NCBI GenBank assembly: GCA_050084985.1
Contig: JBITNC010000001.1
Span: forward strand, 42,036,001 to 42,100,000
Length of the DNA stretch: 64,000 bases
Direction of reading: 5' to 3'
DNA from: Nageia nagi
Lineage: Eukaryota > Pinophyta
In this document: positions 11,570 to 22,800 of the stretch, one piece after another
Layout: the number at the start of each line of letters is the position of its first letter
Numbering within the stretch: position 1 is the first letter of the stretch
Translations under genes and position numbers: made by a program
The notes under the pieces: model-generated
Told to the model about the DNA's origin: nothing
What the model saw: only the letters and a program-made list of their open reading frames with translations
Databases searched by the model: none

Positions 11570-13456
11570 AATTGTTATCATGGAACATAAGGGGTGTGAA
11601 TGGGCTCCCTACACAGTGCGTTCTTAAGGATATTAGAAAGAAACATAAATTGGACATCATAGCGATTCAGGAAACCAAGATCAAAAGCAAAAATTTGAGC
11701 AAGGTTAGGAGATTGATCTAGAAAGAAGCAAGATTTGAAGTGATTCCAGCGATTGGGAAGGCGGGAGGAATCATGATATGTTGGGACACTAAGTAGTTTG
11801 AAGATCTAAGGCTTAAAGGTATAAAACATATCCTCTCAGTGATATTTTATGAGAAAGCTAAAAATAAATAATTTATGCCCTTTGTAATTTATGCCCCAAC
11901 ATCAGTAGAGGAAAGGAATCAATTATGAAAAGAAGCTACAGAACATAGGGCATTACCAAGAGCATATCCTTGGCTTATGGCTGGAGACTTCAACGCCATA
12001 CTTCACAACTCAAAAAAGATAGGTGGAAATTCATGTAATAGGGCGTCAATGGTTGAATTCCAGGTATTTCCTGGTAACTATGAATCTAATTGATTTAGAC
12101 ATCAAAGGTAGCCAATTCACATGGTCAAATCAAAGCATGGGTAAGGATTTGATTATGAGTAGGCTTGACAGGGTGATGGTCTCAATTTCTGGATGGAAAT
12201 GCATCCCAATTACCAATTGAAATCACTTCCAATAATAGTATCAGACCATAGTCTATTAATTCACTCAATATTTGAATAGGTAACTAGGAACATCCCTTTC
12301 AAATTTCAGAATATATGGTTATTACATGAAGGCCTAGCAACAAAAAATCCATGAGTGGTAGAATATACTCGTATATGGAACTAAGATGTACAAAGCCTAT
12401 ATAAAATTGCATAATGTCAAAAAGGAATTAAAAAGTTAGAATAAGAATACTTTTGGAAATATTATAAAGCAAAAAATAGAGATTAAACAATCACTTCAAG
12501 AGGTAGATGGGGAAATCATAATAAAAGGAAGAATCTAAGAATTGGTAACAAAAGAAATTAATCATCTAGTTAACTACCATAACATCATGGCAAAGGAAGA
12601 GGTACATTGATGAAAGATTTCAAGGATGAAAAGGTTAGAAGTTTATAGGAATACTCACTTCTTTAAGCTAACAACAATATAAAATAAATAAAAAGGAAGG
12701 TAGGATGATAACTCAAGATATATCAAAAATAAGAAAACTAAGAGTTAGTTTCTTTCAAAAACAATTATCTATAGAGAATGAACCAAGTGAGGCAACTATG
12801 GAAGAGATATCGTAATGCATATCATCCCTAATTACATATACCTAGAACTAAAGGCTTATGGCTCCCTTCATAAAGATCAAAATCACAGAAATGGTAAAAG
12901 GCCTATCTCACAACAAATCGGTAGGGACGGATACATTCACAAGTGAATTCTTATAACTCTTTTGGGAAATTATAAGTGAAGATACATATAAAGCTCTAAC
13001 TGAATTTTAGGGATCCAAGAGTATCATAAAATCATGGAATGCTACCTTTCTGGCCTTGATCCCCAAAAATGATGTAGCAAAATAATTTAAATTATTCAGG
13101 CCAATTACCATGTGCAATGTATTATACAAGATACTAATAAAGGAAATGGCTAATAGAATAAAACCACTCCTCCCAAATATCATATCTAAGGAATAAGGGA
13201 TTTTCATTAGAATTAGATAGATAGTAGACATAATTATAGAACTACATGAAGTTATACACAATTAGCAGACATCGATGATAAAAATACTTTCCTCCTTAAA
13301 TTAGATATGTTGAAGGCATATGATAGGATGAATTAGAATTTCTTAGATATAATCATGGCCAAAATTGGATTCACATAGGTATGGAGATAATGGATCACAA
13401 AATGTATATCAACATCATCCTTCTCTATTATCACCAATGGTGAACCAATAGGTTTC
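11570..13456 (+). pseudogene. decayed LINE ORF2, part 1 (endonuclease and RT N-terminus)
   Basis: Translations show an endonuclease start (SWNIRGVNG near 11578, IQETK near 11666), AGDFNAIL near 11982, QFTWSN near 12112, and VSDHSLL near 12238. RT blocks follow: FRPITMCNVLYKI near 13098 and LDMLKAYDRMN near 13303. Numerous stops and small indels interrupt the frames. The reading breaks at 13456, where a terminal-inverted-repeat element is inserted, and resumes at 14537. Confidence 0.8.
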
Positions 13457-14532
13457 GAGTAAGTGCAAGAAGTTGAGTTCCACTTTGGAGTAAGTGATGG
13501 GAGTTAGTTTCTTTAGAAGAGGGTCGAGATCTCAAGGGGTGAGATCCCAATCTGGATTAGGATCCCTGAGCTTGAATGGGATCCCAAGTAGGATTGGTAT
13601 CCTAAAGGGGATCGAGATCCCACCCTTAAGATATCAATCTTGAAAATTATAAATGCACGAAATAACCCTTGAGATCTTGGTCCTTAAATTTAAAATTTCT
13701 ACCCTCCTTTTTGGTTCATAATTAGGTTCGATGACTTGATCCTTAGTTTTGGACCTACAACTTCAAGGTCATAACAATGGAAATAGACTTTATGCATGCA
13801 TTTGATGATATTTTTCAAAGAATGTTTTCATGAAATTTCGTAAGATTGCAGATGAGAGAGTGCATATTTCATCTATGCTATTTTTTTACAATTGAATTAG
13901 ATTTTATATTTTTAATATAATTTTCAATGAAAAAGGGTCCATAAATGTTGAAAACTAGGGTTTTGTACTTGTAAAATAACTTTTTGTTTTTTTAGAACTA
14001 TGAAAAAAGTGCATAATATTTACAAAATTCTCCACAAGTTAAAAAAAAATAAAAAATGATGAGAGTTTAGGTAAAATTATGCTTAAGGGACACAAACACT
14101 TTTCAGAACAATAATCAAGGCTAATAAAAAAAAAATTTAAAAAAATATATTAATGAAAAAATTACAAAAAAAATATCCTACATAATCTTTAGTATCTTAG
14201 GTATCTTTACCCAAAAGGATTTAACAAAATATTGTAATTCATGTCCAATTATGCTTGAGGGCATGATGGGGGTATGGTCCTCAAATTATATTTTTTAAGC
14301 AGTGGATTTTAAACATGACTATAAAAAATATTTTTCTATGAAATGGGTATTGGAATAAATTACATATTTGAAAACTAGACTTTTACTACTACATTTTTGC
14401 CCACTTGATATTTTTCAATACACAGACTTTAAGTGCTTCAAATTCAGAGATCAATTATGATCAAATGTGAAAATCAAGGAAAACACTTCCTTTTTTTGGT
14501 CAAAAGTGGAACTCATCTTCTTGCACTTACCC
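13457..14532. mobile_element. 1,076-bp TIR transposon inserted in LINE RT domain
   Basis: The left end (GAGTAAGTGCAAGAAGTTGA) and the reverse complement of the right end (GGGTAAGTGCAAGAAGATGA) match for about 30 nt (through ...GTTCCACTTT) with two or three mismatches. TTTC is present on both sides (13453-13456 and 14533-14536). Joining the flanks with one TTTC copy restores the LINE frame through the conserved RT block ending in RGLR, which fixes both edges. No transposase is seen, so it is non-autonomous. Near 13530-13640 several GGGATC/GATCCC words give the 5' part an internal short-repeat texture. The superfamily is not assigned: a 3-4 bp duplication with a GRG-TAAGTG terminus does not clearly match hAT, Mutator or Harbinger. 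Confidence 0.8.
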
Positions 14533-14536
14533 TTTC

Positions 14537-16600
14537 TTCAAATTTGAAAGAGGGTTACGCTAAGGCGATCTAATCTCCCCATACCTTTTCATAATTTTGG
14601 CAAAGGTTATGGGGCACTAGATCATAGAAAGGAAGAATCAAAGGACTAAAGGTAGCATCAATCTGTAACCATGTCTCACACAACCAATTTATGGATGACA
14701 TAATGCTATTAAGGAGGGATACCATAAGGGAAGAAAAGAAATTTCTCAATATTCTATAAGAATATGAAGAATTCACATAATAAAAAATTAATTTTGAGGA
14801 GAAAAAAATCTTCTTCATTAATACTTACTATAGTAGATAGCAAAGCATTACTAATATCTTCCAATGCCTCATTGGAGAGCTACCAAGCACGTAGTTAAGG
14901 ATGTTGTTATTTAGGAAATTAAAAATGGATATATGAAATCCAATGTTGGATAAGATAAATTTAAGTTTGCAAGATGTAAAGAAGTAGTTTTGAGTTTAAC
15001 AACTAAGTGTTTACTTGTCAATACAGTCCTCCCAAGTATGCCTATTTATTGCTCATCTATTTTAAAAATTCCAATTGAATTTCTAAGCAAATAGATCAAA
15101 TTTATAAATATTTCTTATGGTTTAGAGTTGAAGATAAAAAAATAATAACTCTCGTAACATGAAAGAAGGTATGTCACCCAATATGCCAAGGGGAGCTTGG
15201 CCTAAGGAAACATAAAACCATCAACCAAGCATTACTAGGAAATTTATGTTGGAGACTTGCCTCATAATCTCAAGGAAATTAGATTAAAATATGCCAAAAT
15301 AAATATCTCAATAGGACCCAAAATATTCTCAAAGTAGAAAACCCCTCTAAGGGTTCCTACTTTTGGAATAATATAAGAACACTACTTAAGAGAGCATCTG
15401 TGCGATCACATCTCATGGAAAGTGGGGAATAACACACAAATCATTTTCTGGGATGATGAGTGGCATGGGAACCAACCACTAGGAAGGAGAGAGAGTTTTA
15501 GTTACTAGTAGCCTGAGAATATATGAATGTTGGGGAGATGCTCTATCAATACACAAAATGGAGGGGAGGAAGGAGGACATGGAAAATAATCTCCACCCCA
15601 AATGGCCCACTAACACCTCAATCAAAGTTCCTTAATAAGTTACTTTCAAAGTTTACATTATGTCAAGAAGAAATGAAATACAAACCGTTATGGAAAAGGC
15701 ATACAAAATAACAATACATAGTGAACACTAGGTATGATACTTTCATAGTAAGATAAAATAATCTATTTCCATGAAATAAAATATGGAAAAGTAGATTAAT
15801 TTTGAAAATTGGAATGTTCTTTTGGCTAGTCTTTCTTGATAAAATCCTAACAACTAATAACTTAAGAAAAAGAGGGATGATTTTTCCAAGTGTATGCCTA
15901 TTATATCTTAAAGATGATGAGATAGTGAATCACTTATTCATTAAGTATGAACACTCAATAAAAGTATTGAATTTAGTAGTAGAAGGGAAATATTAGTTCA
16001 TGTATGAATCAATTCAACAATTCATAAAATGATGGCCCCCTCCCTTTGCGAAAGGATCAAATAGAGCATGGTGGCAATTATTACTTCCTCACATGTGTTG
16101 GGAACTATGGAAGTAACGTAATAGGAGGCATTTCAAATACTTTAGGATGTTAGAAGAAAGGCTAGCATCAAAAATAAAGATGGCTCTTGAAGAAAATATC
16201 AAAGTGCATCAAAAATAATTAGAGGAGAACAAAACATAGAAAAAAGAGAGGAGATCAATGAGTTATGGAAGCTAGTAGAAGCAACATTCAAATGTAAGAG
16301 TGAAGCAGAAAAACAAGAAGACCCATATGAATGGCTACCAAAGGCAACATTACTAAATGATGAAGCAAGGAATGAAGAAGGGCTACTAGATGAGGAACAA
16401 GCAGTTATATCAATGATCCATGATATCAAACCCACTCAAATAGTATATCCAAAAAAGAAAAAGCAAAGAAAGGTTACTAAAGTAATTAGATCAGGATAAA
16501 TGTAGGTGATATCATAAACTTTTGTAAATCAAATGTTGTATTGGATATTGAATGAACTAATGCTTTTAATACAAGCTACAAATGTTGAAAATCTAAATTT
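14537..16600 (+). pseudogene. decayed LINE ORF2, part 2 (RT C-terminus to 3' end)
   Basis: It resumes with the RGLR-GD block, then a segment like the RT active-site region (NQFMDDIML near 14680). KVCHPICQGELGLRKHKTIN at about 15170 parallels the same region of the intact LINE downstream. A zf-RVT-like domain follows near 15800-15965 (FFWLVFLDKILTTNNLRKRG). A WELWK-RNRRHF motif appears near 16100. The element probably ends near 16590, after a short untranslated region. Stops are frequent throughout. No poly(A) tail or target duplication is recognisable. Confidence 0.7.
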
Positions 16601-16614
16601 GTAGACCTTTACTA

Positions 16615-16945
16615 AAAACAAAATACAATATAACAAATTATATGTATATTTAATTAATTTAAATAGTATATATTTAATTTATTTTTATATTTAATTTAAG
16701 TTAATTTTTATTTTATTTAATATTTATAATTAATTAATTTAAATAGTATATATTTAAATATTTTTATTTATTTTAATTTAATTTAATTTTTATTTTATTT
16801 AATATTTTTTTATTTCTATTAATTTAAATAGTATATATTTATATTTAATTAATAGGTAATATATTATATTATATTATATAAAATATATTACTTTGTAGTT
16901 TAATAGAGTTTTTCTTATTCCATATTTATTCATGTATTTTTTTTA
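16615..16945. repeat. A+T-rich tandem duplication and MITE fragment
   Basis: The phrase TTAATTTAAATAGTATATAT recurs three times (near 16653, 16735 and 16818), each followed by a TTTTATTTTATTTAATATT-like stretch, giving an imperfect tandem repeat of roughly 80 bp. At 16888-16945 a segment with TATTCCATATTTATTCATGT matches the middle of the MITE at 5856-6071, so a piece of that family is present. Confidence 0.5.
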
Positions 16946-16949
16946 TATT

Positions 16950-18173
16950 GATCACAAGAGGAAAGTGGGATTTTAAGAATCCCTTACCTTTACAAAAACA
17001 TAGAATAAATTGGAAGTAGTTGCTTATGCTGATTAGAAAATCTTATACGAACATACACATAAGTAGTTTCGACCCTAATAAGAGAGAAAATAAGCCATAT
17101 AATTGGCCAAAGGAAACAAGATGGGATCCTAACCCCAAAAAAATGCACTTCAAGTAACACAAAAAGATATAGTGTAGGCCATCTCCCATGTTGGCTTCAT
17201 TCAAGGAAGCCCCATCTCCCTAATCTCCTATTTGAGATCTACAAGCACTAGAAAAATTAATTTGAGGGTCCCTATGTGTTTAGTAATAACCTCCTCGATA
17301 CTTTCTAGTTGAAGGTATAACTTCTTTATTGGCTCTCCCTTCGTAGCATCTCTTTTGCTTAGGGGGATCTCTAGGGGAACCTTTCCCTTCTTCTTCTTCA
17401 TGGCACTCTCATTGGAGTCCTACGAGTTTCTCAAGATAGTAGGCTTAGAGGGTTCTTTGGTCTTTTTTTCATGTATAAGGTGCTCTCCAAATCAAGATCT
17501 TTTCCTTTTGAAGATGAAGTTAGCTCCTTCCAATTCAAGGTTGAGGTTGGATCCTTCCCCTTCGAGGATGAGGCTGGCTCTTTCCCTTTCAAAGTTGAGG
17601 TAGGCTCCTTTCCTTTTAGATTGTAGGCTTTAGATTGGCTAAATCCCTTTTTTTTTTCATGAGGGCCTCCCCACCTTATCCATGTCCACCAAGAAGATAT
17701 CCTTTATCTCAAAGATTTTCCATTCCTCTTTAGATTTTACCTTGGTTAAGGCACTCATGGGAGAGCTCCTAAATTCCTTCTTCACTTACACATCTAAGTC
17801 CAACTTTTTCCCAATTTTTTTAGTTTGAACATGCTAAAAAAAGAAGTGTCACCATGCCAACATGCATTGGAGTATACAAATGTTCCCACTTGAAATAAGT
17901 AAATGATTTCTCTAGCAAATTCAACAACATCAGATAAATGTTCAACTTATGGTGTCCCTAGACATGGTTCATGAATGCTACATGGAAACTATGCACCAAT
18001 TCTTGGCTCTCATCTAGCATGAAAAGCTTCATGATAACTAGCACAACCTTACCCCATGGTTTCAGAACATAATCATGTTGAATAATCTAATGAAATCATA
18101 CCCAATATGAGATTGATATGGCTTCCTTGTAGAAGAGATATAGTTAATTTTTTAATGAATTTTTCCCTTTGTT
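16950..18173 (-). other. decayed coding-like DNA, host of the LINE insertion
   Basis: Read on the minus strand, this region together with 24247-24451 and 31615-31680 gives broken stretches of protein-like sequence (for example a run near 18060-17830 with KVVLVIMKLFMLDE and LLNLLEKSFTYFKWEHL), but no family is recognised. At 17505-17630 there are four copies of a 30-bp unit. On the minus strand these encode a KGKEP(A/T)SSS-like 10-residue repeat, a low-complexity linker typical of transposon gag or ORF1 proteins. It is most likely an old mobile-element ORF, unnamed. Confidence 0.35.
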
Positions 18174-18188
18174 AAGGTTAATCCACTT
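18174..18188. repeat. LINE target-site duplication, 5' copy
   Basis: AAGGTTAATCCACTT here is repeated directly after the poly(A) tail at 24245-24259 (the first two A's there merge with the tail). The minimum unambiguous duplication is 13 bp, GGTTAATCCACTT. The implied nick on the opposite strand is CCTT^AAC, in line with the TT^AAAA preference of L1-type endonucleases. Confidence 0.9.
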
Positions 18189-18269
18189 TAACAAAAAGGG
18201 GAAGAAGAACGAGCGGAGAAGCAGGAGGAAGAGGAAGGCGTTTGTGCCAAAATTGCAGCTGCAGATTTC

Positions 18270-19832
18270 ATGGACAGAGACATGGCTTCAGGCCCGGGGG
18301 GTCTCCCTGATCCCCCGAACTCAGCTGATCACCCCACTCCCAACAAAACCCAAGTAGCTAGCAATGATGGTGGGGCTGCATTCAGTCAACGTCCAAAACC
18401 CTCTTTTAGGGATGCACTTCGAAACAAGAATCCTCCCACCCAGCGCTCCTCTATTTCTAAACCATTCTATAACCGCATCCGCCAAGCCCCTCACGACCCT
18501 AATAGGAATGAAAATGGCTGCTTAAAGGCGGCAGACGGTACACCGCGGGTGGAAATCAGGAGCTCACGAGTTAGTAGTGGCCTTCAAATGCTGGCGAAAC
18601 AGGGTCTCATCTATCGTTTTCTCGGTGCTCGTATTCTTCCCAACGCCATTGAAGCCTGGGTCGACAGAACTTGGAACACTAAGGGTAGTGTTACAGTGAG
18701 CCACTACTCTCACGGTTATTTCTTAGCCACATTTGCCACAGAGGAGGATAGAGATTCTATTTTTCAAGGCGGACCCTGGTTCCATGGACGAGCTGGATTA
18801 TTTATGAAGCCATGGCACCCAGGATTCAAACCTTGCGAAGAAACCCCTTCTGTTGCACCTGTCTGGGTGAGGTTGCCTGACTTCCCTCCAGAGTTCTGGT
18901 ATGAAGAAGTATTTGCCCAAATTGGAGACACCATTGGGGAGTACCTCTTAACCTCGGATCGCACCTTGGAATGTAAGTCCACTTCCTACGCCCGCGTTTG
19001 TATCCAACTTGATCTCCAATCCCCATTGCCAGCCCAGGTTTCTGTTGTCTTCCCAGATGAAGATTTAGTGCTGGATCAAATAGTAGATTATGAAAACATT
19101 CCGTTCAGATGCAGAGTTTGTGCAGCCTATGGACACCTCGCCGGTAGCTGCCCCCATACCATTCCGCCACAGCCCACTCCTGCAACAACAACAGAAGGCT
19201 TCCAGCAACCCAAACGCCGACCAACCCAAGGTAAGATCCCTGTTCATACACCTAACTCAGCTCCCTCTCAGTGCACATTTACACATCTCTCTCACCCCTC
19301 AAGTTCCCATCCCCAAGTTCAAGATGCTAATCCTTTTAGATGCCTTCAAAATGATGAGAATCTTGAGCCCTTGATCCCACCAGTCATTCCTGAAGAGCCC
19401 TCTAGCCTTAATCCGGATAATCTTACACATCCCAGCTCCCCAATCACCAACCCTTTATTCTCCCCAGCTACCGTTTCTTCTCTGTCAACCGAAACAAAAA
19501 CCAATCCAGTAACCTCCACTCCTCTGCAGGAGATAGACCATAATATGGAAGAAGCCCAACAAACTGACCCTAATTTCGGAAACCATCTCAGTACTAAGAT
19601 GCCAATAGACAACCTTCAATCCAACACATGCTTGCTCAACAAATTAGTCCCTCCTCTGAAGCAAACACCCAATAGTCTAAAAGCCCCTAACTCTGGTATC
19701 CAAAAACGGAAAGGGAGAAAGTCAGCTCAAGCTTCTATCCAGCATCTATCTCAAGAGGACATCGAGGAGGGCTCCCAGTTCCAAATTGATACTTTACTAG
19801 AAGCTAAACGGCTTCAATCAGTTCCTCAATGA
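18270..19832 (+). CDS. LINE ORF1 protein (DUF4283-like, CCHC knuckle), 520 aa
   Basis: This is the nucleic-acid-binding protein of a plant L1 element, expected to coat the element RNA and form the retrotransposition particle. Residues about 95-250 form a DUF4283-like domain, with FQGGPWFHGRAGLF and VAPVWVRLPDFPPEFW as clear family blocks. A zinc knuckle CRVCAAYGHLAGSC spans residues 281-294 (CX2CX4HX4C). The last 200 residues are Pro/Ser/Thr/Asn-rich and probably disordered, with a basic KRKGRKS patch near the end. ATG 18270 is the first in-frame start and gives the full domain. The stop TGA overlaps the ORF2 start as ATGA, so ORF2 may be translated by termination-reinitiation. Confidence 0.9.
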   Translation: MDRDMASGPGGLPDPPNSADHPTPNKTQVASNDGGAAFSQRPKPSFRDALRNKNPPTQRSSISKPFYNRIRQAPHDPNRNENGCLKAADGTPRVEIRSSRVSSGLQMLAKQGLIYRFLGARILPNAIEAWVDRTWNTKGSVTVSHYSHGYFLATFATEEDRDSIFQGGPWFHGRAGLFMKPWHPGFKPCEETPSVAPVWVRLPDFPPEFWYEEVFAQIGDTIGEYLLTSDRTLECKSTSYARVCIQLDLQSPLPAQVSVVFPDEDLVLDQIVDYENIPFRCRVCAAYGHLAGSCPHTIPPQPTPATTTEGFQQPKRRPTQGKIPVHTPNSAPSQCTFTHLSHPSSSHPQVQDANPFRCLQNDENLEPLIPPVIPEEPSSLNPDNLTHPSSPITNPLFSPATVSSLSTETKTNPVTSTPLQEIDHNMEEAQQTDPNFGNHLSTKMPIDNLQSNTCLLNKLVPPLKQTPNSLKAPNSGIQKRKGRKSAQASIQHLSQEDIEEGSQFQIDTLLEAKRLQSVPQ

Positions 19833-22800
19833 AGATAATCACATGGAATACACGGGGCCTCCATTCCCCCGACATAATTGGAATGGCCAAACTCCTAGTA
19901 CAGAAGGAACGACCTGCCATCCTCTTGACTCAAGAGTCGAAAACAGCTGATAAAGATCTAAGTAGGATCATAAATAAATTTTGGCCCCAATGCGAAATCC
20001 TTTCCAGTCAAGCTTCTGGGCAATCAGGCGGCATGCTCATTCTATGGAACAGCACCCAAGTAGATTGTAAGCCATTACTGATCAACCGTCACTGGATGGC
20101 TGCCATTGTAAGGTGTCTTGCAACCGGTCTACTGTTTGGCATAGTCAATGTCTATGGTCCTCAACATACTGATCAGAAAAGAGATCTTTGGAAACAAATC
20201 GATTCCTGGATGGCCTCACATTCTGACACTCCATGGATTTTAGGAGGGGATTTCAACGCTATCAGGAATCTATCTGAAAAACAAGGAGGTACTATGCAAC
20301 TGGACCCCAGCATAGATGATTTCAATTCTTTCATAAATGATCAGCAGTTATATGAGCCTCCAAGCACCAATGGTCTCTACACCTGGACCAACAAAAGGAA
20401 AGATAACAAAGCAATTTTTGAAAAGCTTGATCGGTTTTTAGTCACAATGTCTTGGCTAGAACAAGAACATATTTTGCAAACAGAAGTCCTCCCTTATGGA
20501 GGCTCAGATCATTGGCCAGTGGCTTTAACCTGGGAGACTTTCTCCAATCCAAAGGCTCCTCCTTTTCGCTTCCAGAAGATGTGGTTCAATCACCCTTCCT
20601 TTGATGATCTTGTTGAACAATGGTGGCTGGAGGAAAGTCATGTGTATGGTACAGTAATGTTCACCTTTTCCACTAAGTTGCAAAGGCTCAAAACTAAATT
20701 GAAACTGTGGAACAAATCCTCCTTTGGAGAGGTAACAACGACTATTGCAAATCTGGAAGAGGAACTCCAACACACCCAGCTTCGAATGATACATCAGCAG
20801 GACTCCCAGGTTGTAGATCAGGAACACCAACTACTCCAACGTCTTCAACAAGCCTACCTTAATGAGGAAACTCTTTGGAAACAGAAATCTAGAATCCAAT
20901 GGCTTAAGGAAGGAGACAAAAACACACGTTACTTCCACCTCTCCACCATGGCTCATCGTTCTAACAATAGAATATCAACCCTAGTAAGTTCAGCAGGTCT
21001 TACAATCTCCAATCCTGATGAATTGGATAAACACATTGTGTCCTACTTTCATTCCCATCTTAAGGAAACTAGTGAACACAGACATGAAGCCCAAGAGCAA
21101 CTCCTCCATCTCATTCCCAAGTTGATCTCTGAGGAGCAAAATAGTATTCTTGTGAAGCCTATCAGTGAGGAGGAAGTGAAAAAGGCTCTTTTTCATTTAA
21201 AACCTTTTGGAGCACCGGGCCCAGATGGTTTCCCTCCTGGGTTTTTCCAACATTTTTGGTCCCTCCTCAAAGAGGAATTGGTGGCAACAGTGAGAGAATC
21301 ATTCACTTCTAGGAAAATGCTTCAGAGACTCAACCATACCTTCCTAGCTCTCATCCCTAAGACCAAAGATGCCAAGTCTATATCAGCCTTTCGACCAATC
21401 TCATTATGCAACTCAATTTACAAGTTAATATCCAAGGTTGCAGCCAACCGTCTCAACACAGTTCTTCCCTCTATCATTTCAGAGGAACAAAAAGCTTTTG
21501 TCAAAGGTCGCCAAATCCTTGATGGAGTCGTCCTTATCCATGAGCTCATTCATTCAGTTAATAGGCACCAAAGTAAAGGACTGCTTCTCAAGTTGGACAT
21601 GACAAAGGCTTTCGATCAAGTAAATTGGGACTTCCTATTCCAGATAATGAGGAAGTTTGGCTTTCAAGAGCATTGGCTTCAGTGGATTCTCTCATTGATC
21701 AAAGCACCCCACTTTTCTGTCCTAGTTAATGGAGAATCAAGAGGTTACTTCAGTAGCTCAAGGGGCCTTCGCCAAGGTGACCCCTTGTCACCCTACCTAT
21801 TCATCATTCTTGCTGAAGTCATTGGGAGAGGAATGAAACAGTTACAGTTGGCTGGCAAAATACATGGTCTGCACATATCTGGCAATGCCCCTCCAGTCAC
21901 TCATTCTCAGTTCGCTGATGACACTCTCCTGGCAATCTCCCCCATGAAATGTGAACTCAAGCACCTCCTAAATTTCCTCCAAGTATATGAGCAAGCCTCA
22001 GGCCAAGCAATCAACAGACAAAAATCAAAAATATATGGTCTTAACATCTCAGAACGGTTCCTCTCCCAGATCAGCGAGTGGTCTGGTATGACCAAGGAAA
22101 ACCTCCCAAGCACCTACTTAGGTATGCCTTTAGTTCAAGGGGGAAAGTTTGGGCCCTTTTGGGACTCTCTCATAGACAAAATGCAAAATAAAATGAACAC
22201 TTGGAAGGCCAGGTGGTTATCCACAGCAGGACGTCTCACTAAAATCAAAGCTATCTTAGGAGCAATCCCTGTTTATTGGTTCGCCATTTTCTGGTTTCCC
22301 CAAAAGATCATTGTTAGAATGGAGACTCTAATACGCAACTTCCTTTGGCACGATGTATCAGAGATCAGGAAAATCCATCTGGTTGCTTGGGACACAATAT
22401 GTCGTCCAAAACAAGAGGGAGGACTGGGCATCAGAAGACTTCATCATATGAATCTTGCTCTTCTAGGCAAATTCTCCTGGAGGATTTATACTAATCATTC
22501 CTGTTGCTGGAGCCAAGCAATACGCGGCAAATACCTTGATAGCCTTGAACCGGAGAGACTCTTCACTGCTGCGGATACACCGTGGGGCTCCCCCATTTGG
22601 AATGGTATACGCAAAGCTCGTCTCTTCGTATTGAAACACCTACGGTGGAAGATCGGCTCAGGATCAAAGGTAGATTTTTGGGATGATGCTTGGTTACTCA
22701 CAATTCCCTTAGCTTCCGTACCACTATTTCAGCCACTTCAGTATCATCTGCGACAAGAATGGGGTGATAAAGTCATCAATTATTGGTCATGGGCTACCGA

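Noticed and set aside
16199-16435. Serine-rich 78-aa minus-strand frame
   Set aside because: Antisense of the charged 3' end of the decayed LINE ORF2.
17355-17603. 82-aa plus-strand frame with PSPSRMRLALS-type repeats
   Set aside because: Produced by the 30-bp repeat; the minus-strand reading is more protein-like and collinear with flanking decayed coding.
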